NCBI GenBank assembly: GCA_028281045.1
Contig: JANQKP010000006.1
Coordinates: 1-64,000, forward strand
Reading direction: 5' to 3'
DNA from: Candidatus Altimarinota bacterium
GTDB lineage: Bacteria > Patescibacteriota > Gracilibacteria > UM-FILTER-43-11
DNA: 64,000 nt
Every line of letters starts with the position of its first letter. The first letter of the stretch is position 1. Both the position numbers and the translations under genes were made by a program. This document shows positions 15,290 to 24,863 of this stretch, one piece after another. Under the pieces are notes generated by a model that did not search any database, was not told where the DNA came from, and saw only the letters and a list, made by a program, of their open reading frames with translations.

Positions 15290-17176
15290 ATGAAAAAAAT
15301 TATTGGACTCATTGTAGTGGTTGCCATCGCTCTAGGAGGCTATGTTTATATGAAGCCTCAAGTAGAAGTTGAAGACTACGACGTAGACTCACTTCTTGTA
15401 GAAGACTCTTTCGCAGATCTATATGCAGAAAGTAATCGCCTAGAAGTAACTAGTGGAACAGCTACTATTACTCAATCTGACGGCGTTTCTATTGAAGTTT
15501 CTAAAGAACAAAATGTAAATGTGGGAGATGTCATCACCGTGAGTGAAGACAGCACTGCAACTCTGCACTGGTTCGATGGATCTATTTCGCGCTTGCAAGC
15601 CGGAACAGAGCTCACCATTGAAGCTGCAGACTATAATCCAGAAAACGTTTCTGAAACAGACATTAAATTCAACGTAGTCTCTGGTGAAGTATGGTCTAAG
15701 GTTATCGATCTTGTAGATGAAGACTCTAGCTTCCTTTCTGAAGGAGGAACGGTAGTAGCGGGTGTTCGTGGATCTGCTTTCAACTTCATTGTTCCAAAGA
15801 TTGGGCCAGTGGAAGTAAAATCATTTGAACATGCTGCCTTCATCGCTTCACTAGACGATGATGGAGAAATTGAAGAAGGTACTGAGGAAACTATTGTAAG
15901 CGGTGAGCAAGTGACTGTAGAAGACGACGAGATTACGGTAGAAGAAATCCCTGAAGAGGAACTAAGCAGCGACTGGGTAAAAGAGAACACTGAACGTGAT
16001 GAAAAAGCCAAAGAAGAGTTCCAAGAACGTAACCTAAACAGACTTAAACGTCTTGCTGGACCACTTCCTGGAGAGCCTGGATACGAAAAGAAACAAGAAG
16101 CGATTCAAGAGCGTCTAGACTCTATTGAAGACCCAGAAGAAAGAGCTGAATTTGAAGCTAAAATCGCCAGAGTACAAGCCCATGAAGCTATTGCTCTTGC
16201 TGCAAGCAACAAAGGAGACGGAGACGTAGCAGAAAAAATTGCTGAAGTAGCAGAGCGTATTGAAAATGCAGACATCCCACTAGCTCAGAAAGAAAAGATT
16301 AAAGCTCAGCTTCAAAATGAAGTAAAAGCAGCTAGTCGTGCGGTCTCACAAACGCTTCCAGATAACGAAGAGCTTTATGAACTTAAGCAAGCACTACGTG
16401 AGCAGCACCTAGAGCTTGAAGATAACCCTGAAAAGAAAGAACGTATTCAAGAAAAACTAGCAGAACGTAAGCTGTTTGAAGTAGATGATCTTACCAAGAA
16501 AGACAATGTAAAAGCTGAAATCATTGAAAGACAGCTTGAGAAAATCGAAGAAGAATTCGGAGAAATCGATGACCGCATTAAAGACAGACCAGGTCTTCTA
16601 GAGGTTAAAGATAAATTCATTGAAAAAGTAGACCTTAGAATTGAAGAGAAGATCGAGGCTGGAGATATAGATCCAGAACGTGCAGAAAAACTTAAAGAGC
16701 GTGTTGAAGAAAGAAAAGAAAGATTAATCGAAGATCTAAAAGATAAACTTCCTGAAGGAATCGATCCTGAAGAAGTAAGCATTAAAGACCTTAAAAATAC
16801 CCTAGATGGTAAAATAGATCGTCTTCCACCGAAGCTTAAAGACGCTATTAAAGATGGTGATGCGGAATTAATAGATCGTATTCAATCTCAAAAAGAAGAA
16901 CTTAAAGACGTTAAAAAAGAAAATGTAGATCTTAAACAGAATCTAGGAGATAAAAAAGAGGCTCTGAATGATCGTATAGATGCTGTTAAAGACAAGGTAG
17001 AACCTAAAGTAGATACAGTAGATGCAGATCGTGCTGCAGAGCTTAAACGCCGCATTCAAGAAGCTGAAAAACGTAAAGCAGAAAGGCTTAAAAATCAAGC
17101 TCCACCTGCGAGCAAAGAACCTGTAGATACAATCAAGAAGGAAGCACCATTCCATCAAGGACCATCTGTTCAATAG
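15290..17176 (+). CDS. Membrane-anchored FecR-domain protein with long helical region
   Basis: 628 residues. Signal-anchor helix (about 3-20), a FecR-type beta domain (about 60-200; QNVNVGDVITVSEDSTATLH, FDGSISRLQAGTELTIEA, VSGEVWSKV, GTVVAGVRGSAFNF), then about 400 residues of highly charged Glu/Lys/Arg helix likely to form coiled coils outside the membrane (DPERAEKLKERVEERKERL and similar). The last 30 residues are Pro-rich. It is 6 nt upstream of a CHASE2 adenylyl cyclase gene; the FecR plus CHASE2-cyclase tandem is widespread in bacteria (family knowledge), suggesting the FecR protein presents a signal to CHASE2. The long helical tail is unusual. Confidence 0.85.
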   Translation: MKKIIGLIVVVAIALGGYVYMKPQVEVEDYDVDSLLVEDSFADLYAESNRLEVTSGTATITQSDGVSIEVSKEQNVNVGDVITVSEDSTATLHWFDGSISRLQAGTELTIEAADYNPENVSETDIKFNVVSGEVWSKVIDLVDEDSSFLSEGGTVVAGVRGSAFNFIVPKIGPVEVKSFEHAAFIASLDDDGEIEEGTEETIVSGEQVTVEDDEITVEEIPEEELSSDWVKENTERDEKAKEEFQERNLNRLKRLAGPLPGEPGYEKKQEAIQERLDSIEDPEERAEFEAKIARVQAHEAIALAASNKGDGDVAEKIAEVAERIENADIPLAQKEKIKAQLQNEVKAASRAVSQTLPDNEELYELKQALREQHLELEDNPEKKERIQEKLAERKLFEVDDLTKKDNVKAEIIERQLEKIEEEFGEIDDRIKDRPGLLEVKDKFIEKVDLRIEEKIEAGDIDPERAEKLKERVEERKERLIEDLKDKLPEGIDPEEVSIKDLKNTLDGKIDRLPPKLKDAIKDGDAELIDRIQSQKEELKDVKKENVDLKQNLGDKKEALNDRIDAVKDKVEPKVDTVDADRAAELKRRIQEAEKRKAERLKNQAPPASKEPVDTIKKEAPFHQGPSVQ

Positions 17177-17182
17177 ATCTAA

Positions 17183-19243
17183 ATGAAAAAAGCAACTAGG
17201 CAAAAATTAATTTTCGGGCTCGTCACAACACTTGTGTTGAGCCTGATTTTTGCTTACGGAATTACTAATAACAGGTTAAATTCTTGGAATCAAAAGCTGA
17301 GTAACTTTTTATATTACACACCTGAAAATGAAGCCTCAGAAGATATTGTTATCGTCGCCATCGATAACAAATCTTTTGAATTTAAAAATGCTAGTGAACT
17401 TGGAACGCTCAAGTTCAATAAAGCAGATTATGCCCAGGCATTTAACAATCTAGAAGACGCTGGAGCTAAAGTGATTGGAGTCGATATCATTTTCTCTGAA
17501 GTGTCTTCGAAAGAAGACCAAGCAGAGCTTGTTGAAACCCTAGAAAACAATGACGATATTATTTTAGCCGCAGAGCCAGAGGCCAAAGGCACCTTTGGAT
17601 TAAAACCTTTAGATGTTTTTGTAGAAGCTGCCCCAAATAATTTGGCTAGCATTCTATTTAGACCAGATTCAGATAACACGGTACGCAGACAACAGCTGCT
17701 TTTTGAAGACCCATTGTCCCCAGAATCTTTTGCGCTTAAGATTTCTAAAACCTATTTAGGACTTCTACCAGAAGACAGCAAAAAAACAGACACAGGCTAC
17801 AGTGTAATGGACTTTGCCGTACGCGTAGGCTCTAAAAAATTCAATCCCATTAATATTCCTCTAGCAGAAGATGGAACCTTGCTGGTGAACTTCTTTGCTA
17901 GCCCCAATAGCTTCCAAACCATTTCGTTTATAGATGCTTATAACAACGAAATGACAGAGCGAAAAACTCAAGAAGAGTTAGATCTTAATAATAAGATCGT
18001 TCTTATTGGTGAAGTGGGGACCGGTATCCACGATGTGCAATATGTGCCTAACTCTTTTGGAACTCCAATGCCTGGAATAGAGATTCACGCGAATCTTATT
18101 CAAACCATTCTAAGCCAAAGCTTTATTGTGCCTCAGTCTAAGGGGAATCTAACTATGGTTACTGCCCTTATGGTGGCTGCCTCATTCCTCATTTTCCTCA
18201 GCGTACGCATTCTTATCTCACTCATTCTGCTTATTTTAGCCATAGTGGCTTACACCTTTGTAACGTACACCGCCTTTGAACTTGGAACGGTGCTAAACAT
18301 GGTTTATCCGTACCTAGCTTTAATCATTTCATTCATCGCCGCCTACGTATTCCGCTACTTCATAGAAGCCCGCGGAGCCCAAAAAACGCAGCGGGCCTTC
18401 TCACGCTATGTGAGCCCGGATGTGGTTAAAAAAATCATAGATAATCCAGATCAATTGAAACTGGGGGGAGAAAAGAAAGAGCTTACGGTTTATTTCTCAG
18501 ATATTGCAGGCTTTACCAGCATCGCAGAAAGCATGAAAGCCGAAGAACTCGTAGAAGAACTCAATGAATATTTAGACGCTATGAGCGAAATTATTCTAGA
18601 AAAAGAAGGAACGGTAGACAAGTTTATTGGAGACGCTATTGTGGCCTTCTGGGGCGCTCCAGTACCGGTTAAAAACCATGCAGAAAGAGCCTGCCTAGCG
18701 GCCTTAGAATGCCAAGCCAAACTAGAGAAGCTAAGAAAGATATGGAAGGAAAAAGGAAAACCTGAGATTCACTCTAGAATTGGCTTAAACACAGGCCCTG
18801 TGATTGTAGGAAACATGGGTTCTAACAAGCGTTTCGATTACACCGCCATTGGAGACAATATGAACCTTGGGGCTAGACTAGAATCTGCTGGGAAATACTA
18901 TGGAACCGATATTTTAATTTCAGAATCTACGTATAAAGCAGCCAAGAATGTAATTGAAGCTCGTGAAATAGATGTAATCACCGTAAAAGGTAAAACCAAA
19001 CCAGTGAAGGTGTATGAACTCCTAGCTAAGAAAGGAAAACTAGATGATAAAACTAAAAAAGCGGTAAGCCATTTTGCTAAAGGACTCGCGGCTTACAGAA
19101 AACAGAAGTGGGCAGAGGCAGAAAAAGCCTTTAAGGCCGCAGGAGATGCGCCAAGTAAAGCCTACCTAGAGCGTATTAAAGAACTGAAGAAAGCTAAGCT
19201 TCCTAAAAGTTGGGATGGGGTTTACAAACTTACAAAAAAATAA
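17183..19243 (+). CDS. CHASE2-domain class III adenylyl cyclase
   Basis: 686 residues. First membrane helix about 8-27, extracytoplasmic CHASE2 sensor (about 30-310), three membrane helices (about 325-395), then the cyclase domain (about 430-610) and a TPR-like tail. Metal-binding Asp440 (FSDIAGFTS) and Asp484 (DKFIGDAIVAFWGAP), base-selecting Lys480 and Asp552 (DYTAIGD), and transition-state Asn561 and Arg565 (NMNLGARLE) are all present, so ATP-to-cAMP activity is predicted. Co-transcribed with the FecR gene and followed at once by a PQ-loop gene. No recognisable CRP-type cAMP receptor is in the window. Confidence 0.93.
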   Translation: MKKATRQKLIFGLVTTLVLSLIFAYGITNNRLNSWNQKLSNFLYYTPENEASEDIVIVAIDNKSFEFKNASELGTLKFNKADYAQAFNNLEDAGAKVIGVDIIFSEVSSKEDQAELVETLENNDDIILAAEPEAKGTFGLKPLDVFVEAAPNNLASILFRPDSDNTVRRQQLLFEDPLSPESFALKISKTYLGLLPEDSKKTDTGYSVMDFAVRVGSKKFNPINIPLAEDGTLLVNFFASPNSFQTISFIDAYNNEMTERKTQEELDLNNKIVLIGEVGTGIHDVQYVPNSFGTPMPGIEIHANLIQTILSQSFIVPQSKGNLTMVTALMVAASFLIFLSVRILISLILLILAIVAYTFVTYTAFELGTVLNMVYPYLALIISFIAAYVFRYFIEARGAQKTQRAFSRYVSPDVVKKIIDNPDQLKLGGEKKELTVYFSDIAGFTSIAESMKAEELVEELNEYLDAMSEIILEKEGTVDKFIGDAIVAFWGAPVPVKNHAERACLAALECQAKLEKLRKIWKEKGKPEIHSRIGLNTGPVIVGNMGSNKRFDYTAIGDNMNLGARLESAGKYYGTDILISESTYKAAKNVIEAREIDVITVKGKTKPVKVYELLAKKGKLDDKTKKAVSHFAKGLAAYRKQKWAEAEKAFKAAGDAPSKAYLERIKELKKAKLPKSWDGVYKLTKK

Positions 19244-19522
19244 ATGATTGATATTGTTGTTAACTATGGAGCATTAATTGCCTATCTAGCCTTTACCATA
19301 GACACTGGATTACAAATAAAAAGAGTATCTGATAGAAAATCTGCTCAAGATATCTCGGTAAGTGGCACTGTTATTCGATTCTTTGCAGGGCTGATGCTCT
19401 TTATCAAAATGACTTTCACCAACGATCCATATTTAATACTAGGACAAGGTGCTTTTAGTGGAATATTTTTGATATACCTTGTTCTTGTTATTTATTACAG
19501 GGTAAAAGAAGTAAAAGTTTAA
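19244..19522 (+). CDS. PQ-loop / SemiSWEET-like three-helix membrane protein
   Basis: 92 residues with three hydrophobic helices (about 5-22, 45-60, 66-86). LQIKRVSDRKSAQDISVSG carries the KSAxDIS element typical of PQ-loop and SemiSWEET transporters, with LQ in place of PQ. SemiSWEETs dimerise to move small sugars; PQ-loop relatives move other solutes. Starts directly after the cyclase stop (TAA-ATG), so probably the third gene of that operon. The 3' end overlaps the convergent channel-like gene by 4 nt. The filter residues that set substrate cannot be judged. Confidence 0.72.
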   Translation: MIDIVVNYGALIAYLAFTIDTGLQIKRVSDRKSAQDISVSGTVIRFFAGLMLFIKMTFTNDPYLILGQGAFSGIFLIYLVLVIYYRVKEVKV

Positions 19523-20532
19523 TTATATTTCTTTTCGAAAGCTTCTTTTTGCTGTGCCTCACCTAAAGTTACAAGAGCGTCCCCTGCTTCCATGGTCACA
19601 TCCGCTGTTGGATTACAAACGTAATCTTCAGCGCCTTGTTTTTTAATGGCTACAATAGAAAGCCCTGTTTCTTCGGCTTCTTGGCTATCTTTAAATTGTT
19701 TCCCAAGGAGCTTAGAACCTTTGCTTAAAGTTATTTCTTCAAAGCGCACGGTTCCGGTTCCACGAAGCAATGTATCTAAGAATCCAACGACGGTTGGTCT
19801 AATCATCACAGAAGCTATTCTAAGTCCCCCAATATGATTTGGTGAAACTGTTTCATCAGCTCCTGCTCTAATTATTTTCTCTTTCGCATTTGGTTCAATT
19901 ACTTCAGAGATAATCTTAAGATTATCGTTCAGGTTTCTAGCGGTAATTACGGTATACAAGTTCTCATGATCATTCCCAAGAGAGGCAATGAGCCCTTTGG
20001 CCTTTTTAATCCCAATCTTTTCTAGGGTTTCATCTTCGGTTGGATCTTCGTCTAGATAAAGAAGCCCTGGGTAATCTTCTAAAAGCGCTTCACATTTCTC
20101 TGTGCTGTTATCCACTACCACAAACGGTGTATCTGTTTTGGTGAATTCCTCCACAATGTGTTTAGCGGTACTGCCAATCCCACAAATAATGAAGTGACTA
20201 TCTAAAGTTGCGATTTCTTTATCCATTTTTTTAAATTTAATAATATTTTTAAGTTGTCCTTCTACAAGAAGTGATGTGAGTTCTGCAAAGAAGTAACCAG
20301 CCCCAAGCACTCCAATAAGGTTCAGGAAAGTGGCAAAGACTTTCCCACGGGTACTTAGCTCTGGAAGAGCAGCAAACCAGTCTCCAAAAGTGGCACTTAC
20401 AAAGCCGAAGTAACCATTTAGAAGAGACCAGCCTTCAATAGCAGCAAATCCAATGAGGGCCACGATCAAAATCGCCACAAATACGAGTATGGGTCTTGAT
20501 ATGCGTCCGGCGAAATTCTGCTTTTCTCTCAC
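19519..20532 (-). CDS. TrkA-N (RCK) channel-like protein with altered selectivity filter
   Basis: 337 residues. Two membrane helices (about 13-32 and 63-88) flank a pore region, then an RCK/TrkA-N Rossmann domain (DSHFIICGIGSTAKHIVEEF, about 111-130) and a TrkA-C domain (about 250-337). The flanks IEGWSLL and TRGKVFATFLNLIGV match MthK-type potassium channels, but the filter TVGYGD is absent: the region reads VSATFGDW (about 45-52), keeping only the final Gly-Asp. Potassium selectivity is therefore doubtful. The third Gly of the nucleotide loop is also changed. GTG start; minus-strand TATAAT lies 22 nt upstream. Confidence 0.85.
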   Translation of the reverse strand: MREKQNFAGRISRPILVFVAILIVALIGFAAIEGWSLLNGYFGFVSATFGDWFAALPELSTRGKVFATFLNLIGVLGAGYFFAELTSLLVEGQLKNIIKFKKMDKEIATLDSHFIICGIGSTAKHIVEEFTKTDTPFVVVDNSTEKCEALLEDYPGLLYLDEDPTEDETLEKIGIKKAKGLIASLGNDHENLYTVITARNLNDNLKIISEVIEPNAKEKIIRAGADETVSPNHIGGLRIASVMIRPTVVGFLDTLLRGTGTVRFEEITLSKGSKLLGKQFKDSQEAEETGLSIVAIKKQGAEDYVCNPTADVTMEAGDALVTLGEAQQKEAFEKKYN

Positions 20533-20553
20533 GTCAATAAATTAGCTGCCTTC

Positions 20554-20559
20554 ATTATA
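20554..20559 (-). promoter_or_regulatory. -10 box (TATAAT) of the channel-like gene
   Basis: Perfect TATAAT on the minus strand; expected transcription start about 20547, 15 nt before the GTG at 20532. No good -35 seen. Confidence 0.45.
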
Positions 20560-20640
20560 GTGAAAAACAACCTGATATCTATTGACAGAAAGCTATTAAT
20601 ATTTTAAAATTTCCTCCTTTATTTGCGCGCAAATTTAATA

Positions 20641-22377
20641 GTGGATAATTTACAAAAAAAATTCGAAGCCATTGGCCTACCGGCGAATGTAGATAGCCTA
20701 CCTCCGGAGCTTGCTAAATTACAGCAAAGAATCATTAAGATTCGTGGCTTTGGTTTAAGCCGTGGAGCTCTTGAAATTATGCACGAAAGAAACTCTGGTG
20801 GAGACAGCTTAAGAGAGTCTGTCCGCGAGGGAGCAAATGCTGTTATTGAGAATGGGACCTTTGAAAAAACCCAAAAATTAGCTACTTATGGTTCTATTTT
20901 TGGAGAACCCCTTGTAACAGGGGCAGTAACTGCACTTAAAACTCAGTTTCCTGAGATAAATGCAGATTATCCATGGAGCCAAGAAGAAACAGCGCAATTT
21001 TTCCGCCTAGGATTTGCTGGGGTGTTCGGAGCGAATCTAAGCATGAGACTGGCCGCAGCAAAAGAGTGGCAGGACCTTAAAGATCCTGAGGTGATTATTG
21101 ATACTATTTCCATACTAGCTGAAGCCTTTGAAAACCTACCTATTGGAAACGCCCGTGTGGCTCGCCTGGTTAAATCTATGAAGGGGGCAAGACAAGTGGC
21201 TAAACTGCTTCGTACCCAAAAGATTGGAAGCATAGATAACTCTCTGGAAGACATTGTGATGACCAAGATCTCTAAAAGATTCACTTGGACCATCATGGCA
21301 CTTCTGGCTGGTTTCCCGGTAGTAGGAAGCTTTGATGATTTCGATTACACCAAGCTTGAAGATGTCGCTAAGGACGTTGGGTTCTCTCTGGGAATGATCT
21401 GGCTTTCTAAATCTTTCCTAGACGGTGTACGCGAAGATATTAACGAGGATTACACCCAGCTTCTTGAAAGAAGTAAGGGGAGAATTTACGAAAAACTAAC
21501 AGAGCATCCTGAGCTAGCGTTCTTAAAAGATCGGTTTAATACAGGAGAAAATGAAGTGCTGCTTATTGTAGAAGGTCTTCTAGAAACCCTAGTAAACTTT
21601 AAAGAAACTATTAATCCAGTAGGTGAAGATCTGCAGTTAGATGAAAATGGAAATATTCAGTCGAAAGATATTGAAGCGGCTGTGATGATGACCGATCTAC
21701 GTAACTTCACCATGCTGAGTGAAGAACTTGAAGGAGATATTTTCTCTTTCTTAAAACTGAACTACTTCTCTCACATTAAAGCCCTGATTAAGAAATACAA
21801 TGGGCGCATTTTAAATCATACGGGAGATGGACTTGTGACCTACTTTGTAGATGAAGTAGATGCACAAGGTAAAGTGGTTAAAACGAAAGAAGCCATTTCA
21901 ATTGAATGTATGCAAGAACTGAATGAGCTGACCAATGACATGAACGAGATCTGGCTAGAGCACTTAGACAGAGAACCAGGACAAGGACACTTAACCGGTA
22001 CTGCGGTTTCTACAGGAACCATTCGCGTGGGAGATGCACTAAGCCTGAGCCGTACTGGAGGAGCGAATATGACCCTAGCGGTTCAAACAGACTTTATGCA
22101 ACTTGCAGAAACCAAGTGGGCAGACCTAATCGCCTCAGAAGAGGTAGTAGACATCAATCGTGTGGTTGGAATTGGAACTCCAATCAATTGGAGTGCTCGC
22201 CTAGAATCCCTGACCAAGAAAAATGAAGACTACAATTGTCTAATCCCAGCAAAAACCTACGATCAACTTCCACCGGAGCTACAGGAAAAATTTGTTTACA
22301 TGGATGATGTTGAGTTAAAAGGAATTGAAGGGAGAGTAGAAATCTATGCCATGCGACGTCACAAGAAGGCGGCATAA
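20641..22377 (+). CDS. Class III cyclase-like protein with changed base-recognition residues
   Basis: 578 residues from a GTG; a TTG six codons upstream is less likely. The N-terminal 220 residues are helical with no known domain; two hydrophobic stretches (TIMALLAGFPVVGSF near 220 and GFSLGMIWLS near 250) suggest membrane attachment. The C-terminal cyclase homology domain (about 335-575) keeps both metal Asp (MMTDLRNFT, Asp352; NHTGDGLVTYF, Asp396) and the transition-state Asn516 and Arg520 (INWSARLES). The purine-selecting Lys and Asp are replaced by Asn392 and Arg507, and there is an insertion of about 40 residues. It may use another nucleotide or be a regulator. Confidence 0.75.
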   Translation: MDNLQKKFEAIGLPANVDSLPPELAKLQQRIIKIRGFGLSRGALEIMHERNSGGDSLRESVREGANAVIENGTFEKTQKLATYGSIFGEPLVTGAVTALKTQFPEINADYPWSQEETAQFFRLGFAGVFGANLSMRLAAAKEWQDLKDPEVIIDTISILAEAFENLPIGNARVARLVKSMKGARQVAKLLRTQKIGSIDNSLEDIVMTKISKRFTWTIMALLAGFPVVGSFDDFDYTKLEDVAKDVGFSLGMIWLSKSFLDGVREDINEDYTQLLERSKGRIYEKLTEHPELAFLKDRFNTGENEVLLIVEGLLETLVNFKETINPVGEDLQLDENGNIQSKDIEAAVMMTDLRNFTMLSEELEGDIFSFLKLNYFSHIKALIKKYNGRILNHTGDGLVTYFVDEVDAQGKVVKTKEAISIECMQELNELTNDMNEIWLEHLDREPGQGHLTGTAVSTGTIRVGDALSLSRTGGANMTLAVQTDFMQLAETKWADLIASEEVVDINRVVGIGTPINWSARLESLTKKNEDYNCLIPAKTYDQLPPELQEKFVYMDDVELKGIEGRVEIYAMRRHKKAA

Positions 22378-22379
22378 AC

Positions 22380-22408
22380 TTGTGCTACACCCTATGAAAC
22401 GGTATAGT
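22380..22408 (+). promoter_or_regulatory. pheT promoter
   Basis: TTGTGC (22380-22385), exactly 17 nt, TATAGT (22403-22408). Expected start near 22415, so the in-frame TTG at 22408 lies inside the -10 box and cannot start translation. Confidence 0.6.
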
Positions 22409-22437
22409 TGATCCAGCTTAGAAACCGCTATTTAAAT

Positions 22438-24804
22438 ATGAAAATTTCCCTCAACTGGCTTTCAGACTTTGTAGACATTACTGAAAAAGACCAGGAAAAA
22501 ATGAAAGCAATCGTAACAGCTAATACGGCTGAGGTAGAAGAATGGGAATCTCTAGGAAAAGAACTAGAGCATATTGTAGTAGGTGAAATTACAGCGATTA
22601 AGCCCCATCCAAACGCAGACAAGCTTAGACTTTGTACGGTAACCGATGGAAAAGAGAACTATCCTATTGTTTGTGGTGGATCTAATTTAAAAGAAGGGCA
22701 AAAAATTGCCCTGGCTAAAGTAGGAGCCACTTGTAAGTGGCACGGTGAAGAAGAAGTGGTGATTAAACCGACCAAAATTCGTGATGAAGAAAGCCTGGGA
22801 ATGATTTGTGCCAGTGAAGAAATTGGACTTGGAGAGTTATTCCCTAAAAAATCTGAAAAAGAGATTCTAGACTTAAGCGGTATGGACTTAAAAGTGGGAA
22901 CCCCGCTTTCTGAAGCCCTTGGGCTAGATGACACCGTGGTAGAAATAGATAACCACTCTCTGACCCATAGAGCAGACCTATTCTCACAATATGGTTTTGC
23001 CCGTGAATTCGCCGCCAATGGGCTAGCGAAATGGAAAAAGGCAGAAGCCTTTGAAATGTCAGACAACAACAGTAAAACTCCAATTGAAATTACAATTAAA
23101 GACAAAGAAGTTTGTTCTAGATACCTAGGAGTTTATATAACCGGAGTAAAAGTTGAAGACAGCCCAGAGTGGATGCAAAAACGCCTGATGGCTTGTGGTA
23201 TTAGACCTATTTCAAACATCGTAGACATCACAAACTACGTGATGCTTGAACTAGGAATGCCAACGCATGCCTTTGATCTTGGGCAGGTGAAAGGAAAAAC
23301 CTGGACCATGCGTAAAAGCAAAAAAGGCGAAAAAGTAATTACGCTAGATGAGCAAGAACATGAGCTTTTCGAAGACATCATCGTTATAGACGATGGTAAT
23401 GAAATCTTCGACCTTTGTGGAATTATGGGGGGTCTGCACAGTGGAATTAAAGACAGTACAGAAAAAGTATGGCTCCACGCCCCGGTGTATCACCCAACCA
23501 TGATCCGTAAGGCTAGAATTGGCCTAGGTCATGCTAGTGATGCCTCTACGATTTACGAAAAAGGAATCGACAATGAAGTAGCTCAAAAAGGACTAGAAAG
23601 AGCAGTGCAGCTTATTTTAGAGCTTTGCCCAGATGCTCAAGTAGCGAGCCAAACAATAGATATTAAAAATGTGGAAACGAAAGCGTTAACGCTTCCACTG
23701 CGCACTTCGCAAGTGAAGCGCTTAACTGGAATTGAAATTGCAGAAAAAGAAATCGAAAGTTCTTTAACTGCTCTTGGATTTGAAATTAAAAAGAATAAAG
23801 AAGGTTACGATGTAACGGTTCCTTCTTGGCGTACCGATATTGAATTCGAATCTAATCTAGTAGAAGAAGTGGCTCGTATTCACGGATACGACAATATTCC
23901 AAACACTACTCCAGAAGCAGACATCTCTCCTATCCCTCTAAATCCAGAAAGAGAGCATGAGAAATACATTAAAGATTCTCTAGTGAGCTTTGGATTTAAT
24001 GAAACCTATAGTTTCTCTTTCATTGGCCCAGAGCTCATGGAAAAAACGGGAATGGAAACAGATAAATCTTTCATTGAACTCATGAATCCAATCTCAAGTG
24101 AGATTTCAATCATGAGACAAAGCCTGCTTCCTAGTATGCTTGAATCTATTTCTAAAAATTTAAGATATAGAAATAAATTCAAACTCTTTGAAATGGCCCG
24201 CACCTATTTCAAAGACGGAAAAGATCACCGTGAAGATATTAATCTTATTGCTGCAACCGTAGATGAAGATCTACGCATTTTACAAGGGGCTGTTGAAGCT
24301 CTTGGATTCAAAGTGCAGCCAGGAAAAGAAGCCACTAAGCAGCAACATCCAGGAAGACATGCTGATTTAATTCTTCGTGGTCAAAAGGTAGGTACTATTT
24401 ATGAACTGCACCCAGCGATTGCCAAGAATTTCGATCTTAAAGCCCGTATCACCATTGTAGAAATCAATATCACAGCGATTCATGCCATGAACATTACTGG
24501 AACCGCTAAGTTCAAAGATATTAATAAGTATCCAGCCGTTAAACTAGATATTTCTGTAGGAATTAAACGTAAATCTGAAGCTGGTGCACTTGAAAAAGCC
24601 ATCACCAAGACAGATCAAAAGCTTATTACAAACGTAGAGCTTGTAGATGAGTATACAGGAGACAAAATTGGGAAAGATGAAAGAGCTTTAACGTATTCAA
24701 TTACGTATCAAGCAACAGATCGCACGCTAACCGATGAAGAAGTACAAGCCGTGCACAAGAAAGTGTTAGAAAACGTGGAAAAAGCAGGTGGAGCCATTCG
24801 TTAA
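22438..24804 (+). CDS. pheT: Phenylalanine-tRNA ligase beta subunit
   Basis: 788 residues, normal length. Starts MKISLNWLSDFVDI, the canonical PheT N-terminus, followed by the EMAP/OB tRNA-binding domain (about 40-150; GEITAIKPHPNADKLRLCTV), the B3/B4 editing domain, B5 (LPLRTSQVKRLTGIEI), the catalytic-like core (NPISSEISIMRQSLLPSML) and the C-terminal FDX-ACB anticodon-binding domain ending in VLENVEKAGGAIR. Works as an alpha2-beta2 enzyme; pheS is not in this window. It stands alone behind its own promoter. Downstream are the Phe/Tyr-attenuated aromatic genes, a thematic but probably unlinked neighbourhood. Confidence 0.97.
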   Translation: MKISLNWLSDFVDITEKDQEKMKAIVTANTAEVEEWESLGKELEHIVVGEITAIKPHPNADKLRLCTVTDGKENYPIVCGGSNLKEGQKIALAKVGATCKWHGEEEVVIKPTKIRDEESLGMICASEEIGLGELFPKKSEKEILDLSGMDLKVGTPLSEALGLDDTVVEIDNHSLTHRADLFSQYGFAREFAANGLAKWKKAEAFEMSDNNSKTPIEITIKDKEVCSRYLGVYITGVKVEDSPEWMQKRLMACGIRPISNIVDITNYVMLELGMPTHAFDLGQVKGKTWTMRKSKKGEKVITLDEQEHELFEDIIVIDDGNEIFDLCGIMGGLHSGIKDSTEKVWLHAPVYHPTMIRKARIGLGHASDASTIYEKGIDNEVAQKGLERAVQLILELCPDAQVASQTIDIKNVETKALTLPLRTSQVKRLTGIEIAEKEIESSLTALGFEIKKNKEGYDVTVPSWRTDIEFESNLVEEVARIHGYDNIPNTTPEADISPIPLNPEREHEKYIKDSLVSFGFNETYSFSFIGPELMEKTGMETDKSFIELMNPISSEISIMRQSLLPSMLESISKNLRYRNKFKLFEMARTYFKDGKDHREDINLIAATVDEDLRILQGAVEALGFKVQPGKEATKQQHPGRHADLILRGQKVGTIYELHPAIAKNFDLKARITIVEINITAIHAMNITGTAKFKDINKYPAVKLDISVGIKRKSEAGALEKAITKTDQKLITNVELVDEYTGDKIGKDERALTYSITYQATDRTLTDEEVQAVHKKVLENVEKAGGAIR

Positions 24805-24833
24805 AAAGGCGAGGGCTACGTAATTGTAGCCCC
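24803..24833 (-). terminator. Terminator of the 24864-25100 gene
   Basis: GGGCTAC and GTAGCCC pair around GTAATT. Read on the minus strand the hairpin is followed by TCGCC and TTTTT; the plus side has no T-run. It overlaps the end of pheT and is on the correct side for the minus-strand gene. Confidence 0.6.
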
Positions 24834-24863
24834 CAAAGGAATTGGCGCTGTCTTTTTTGATCG

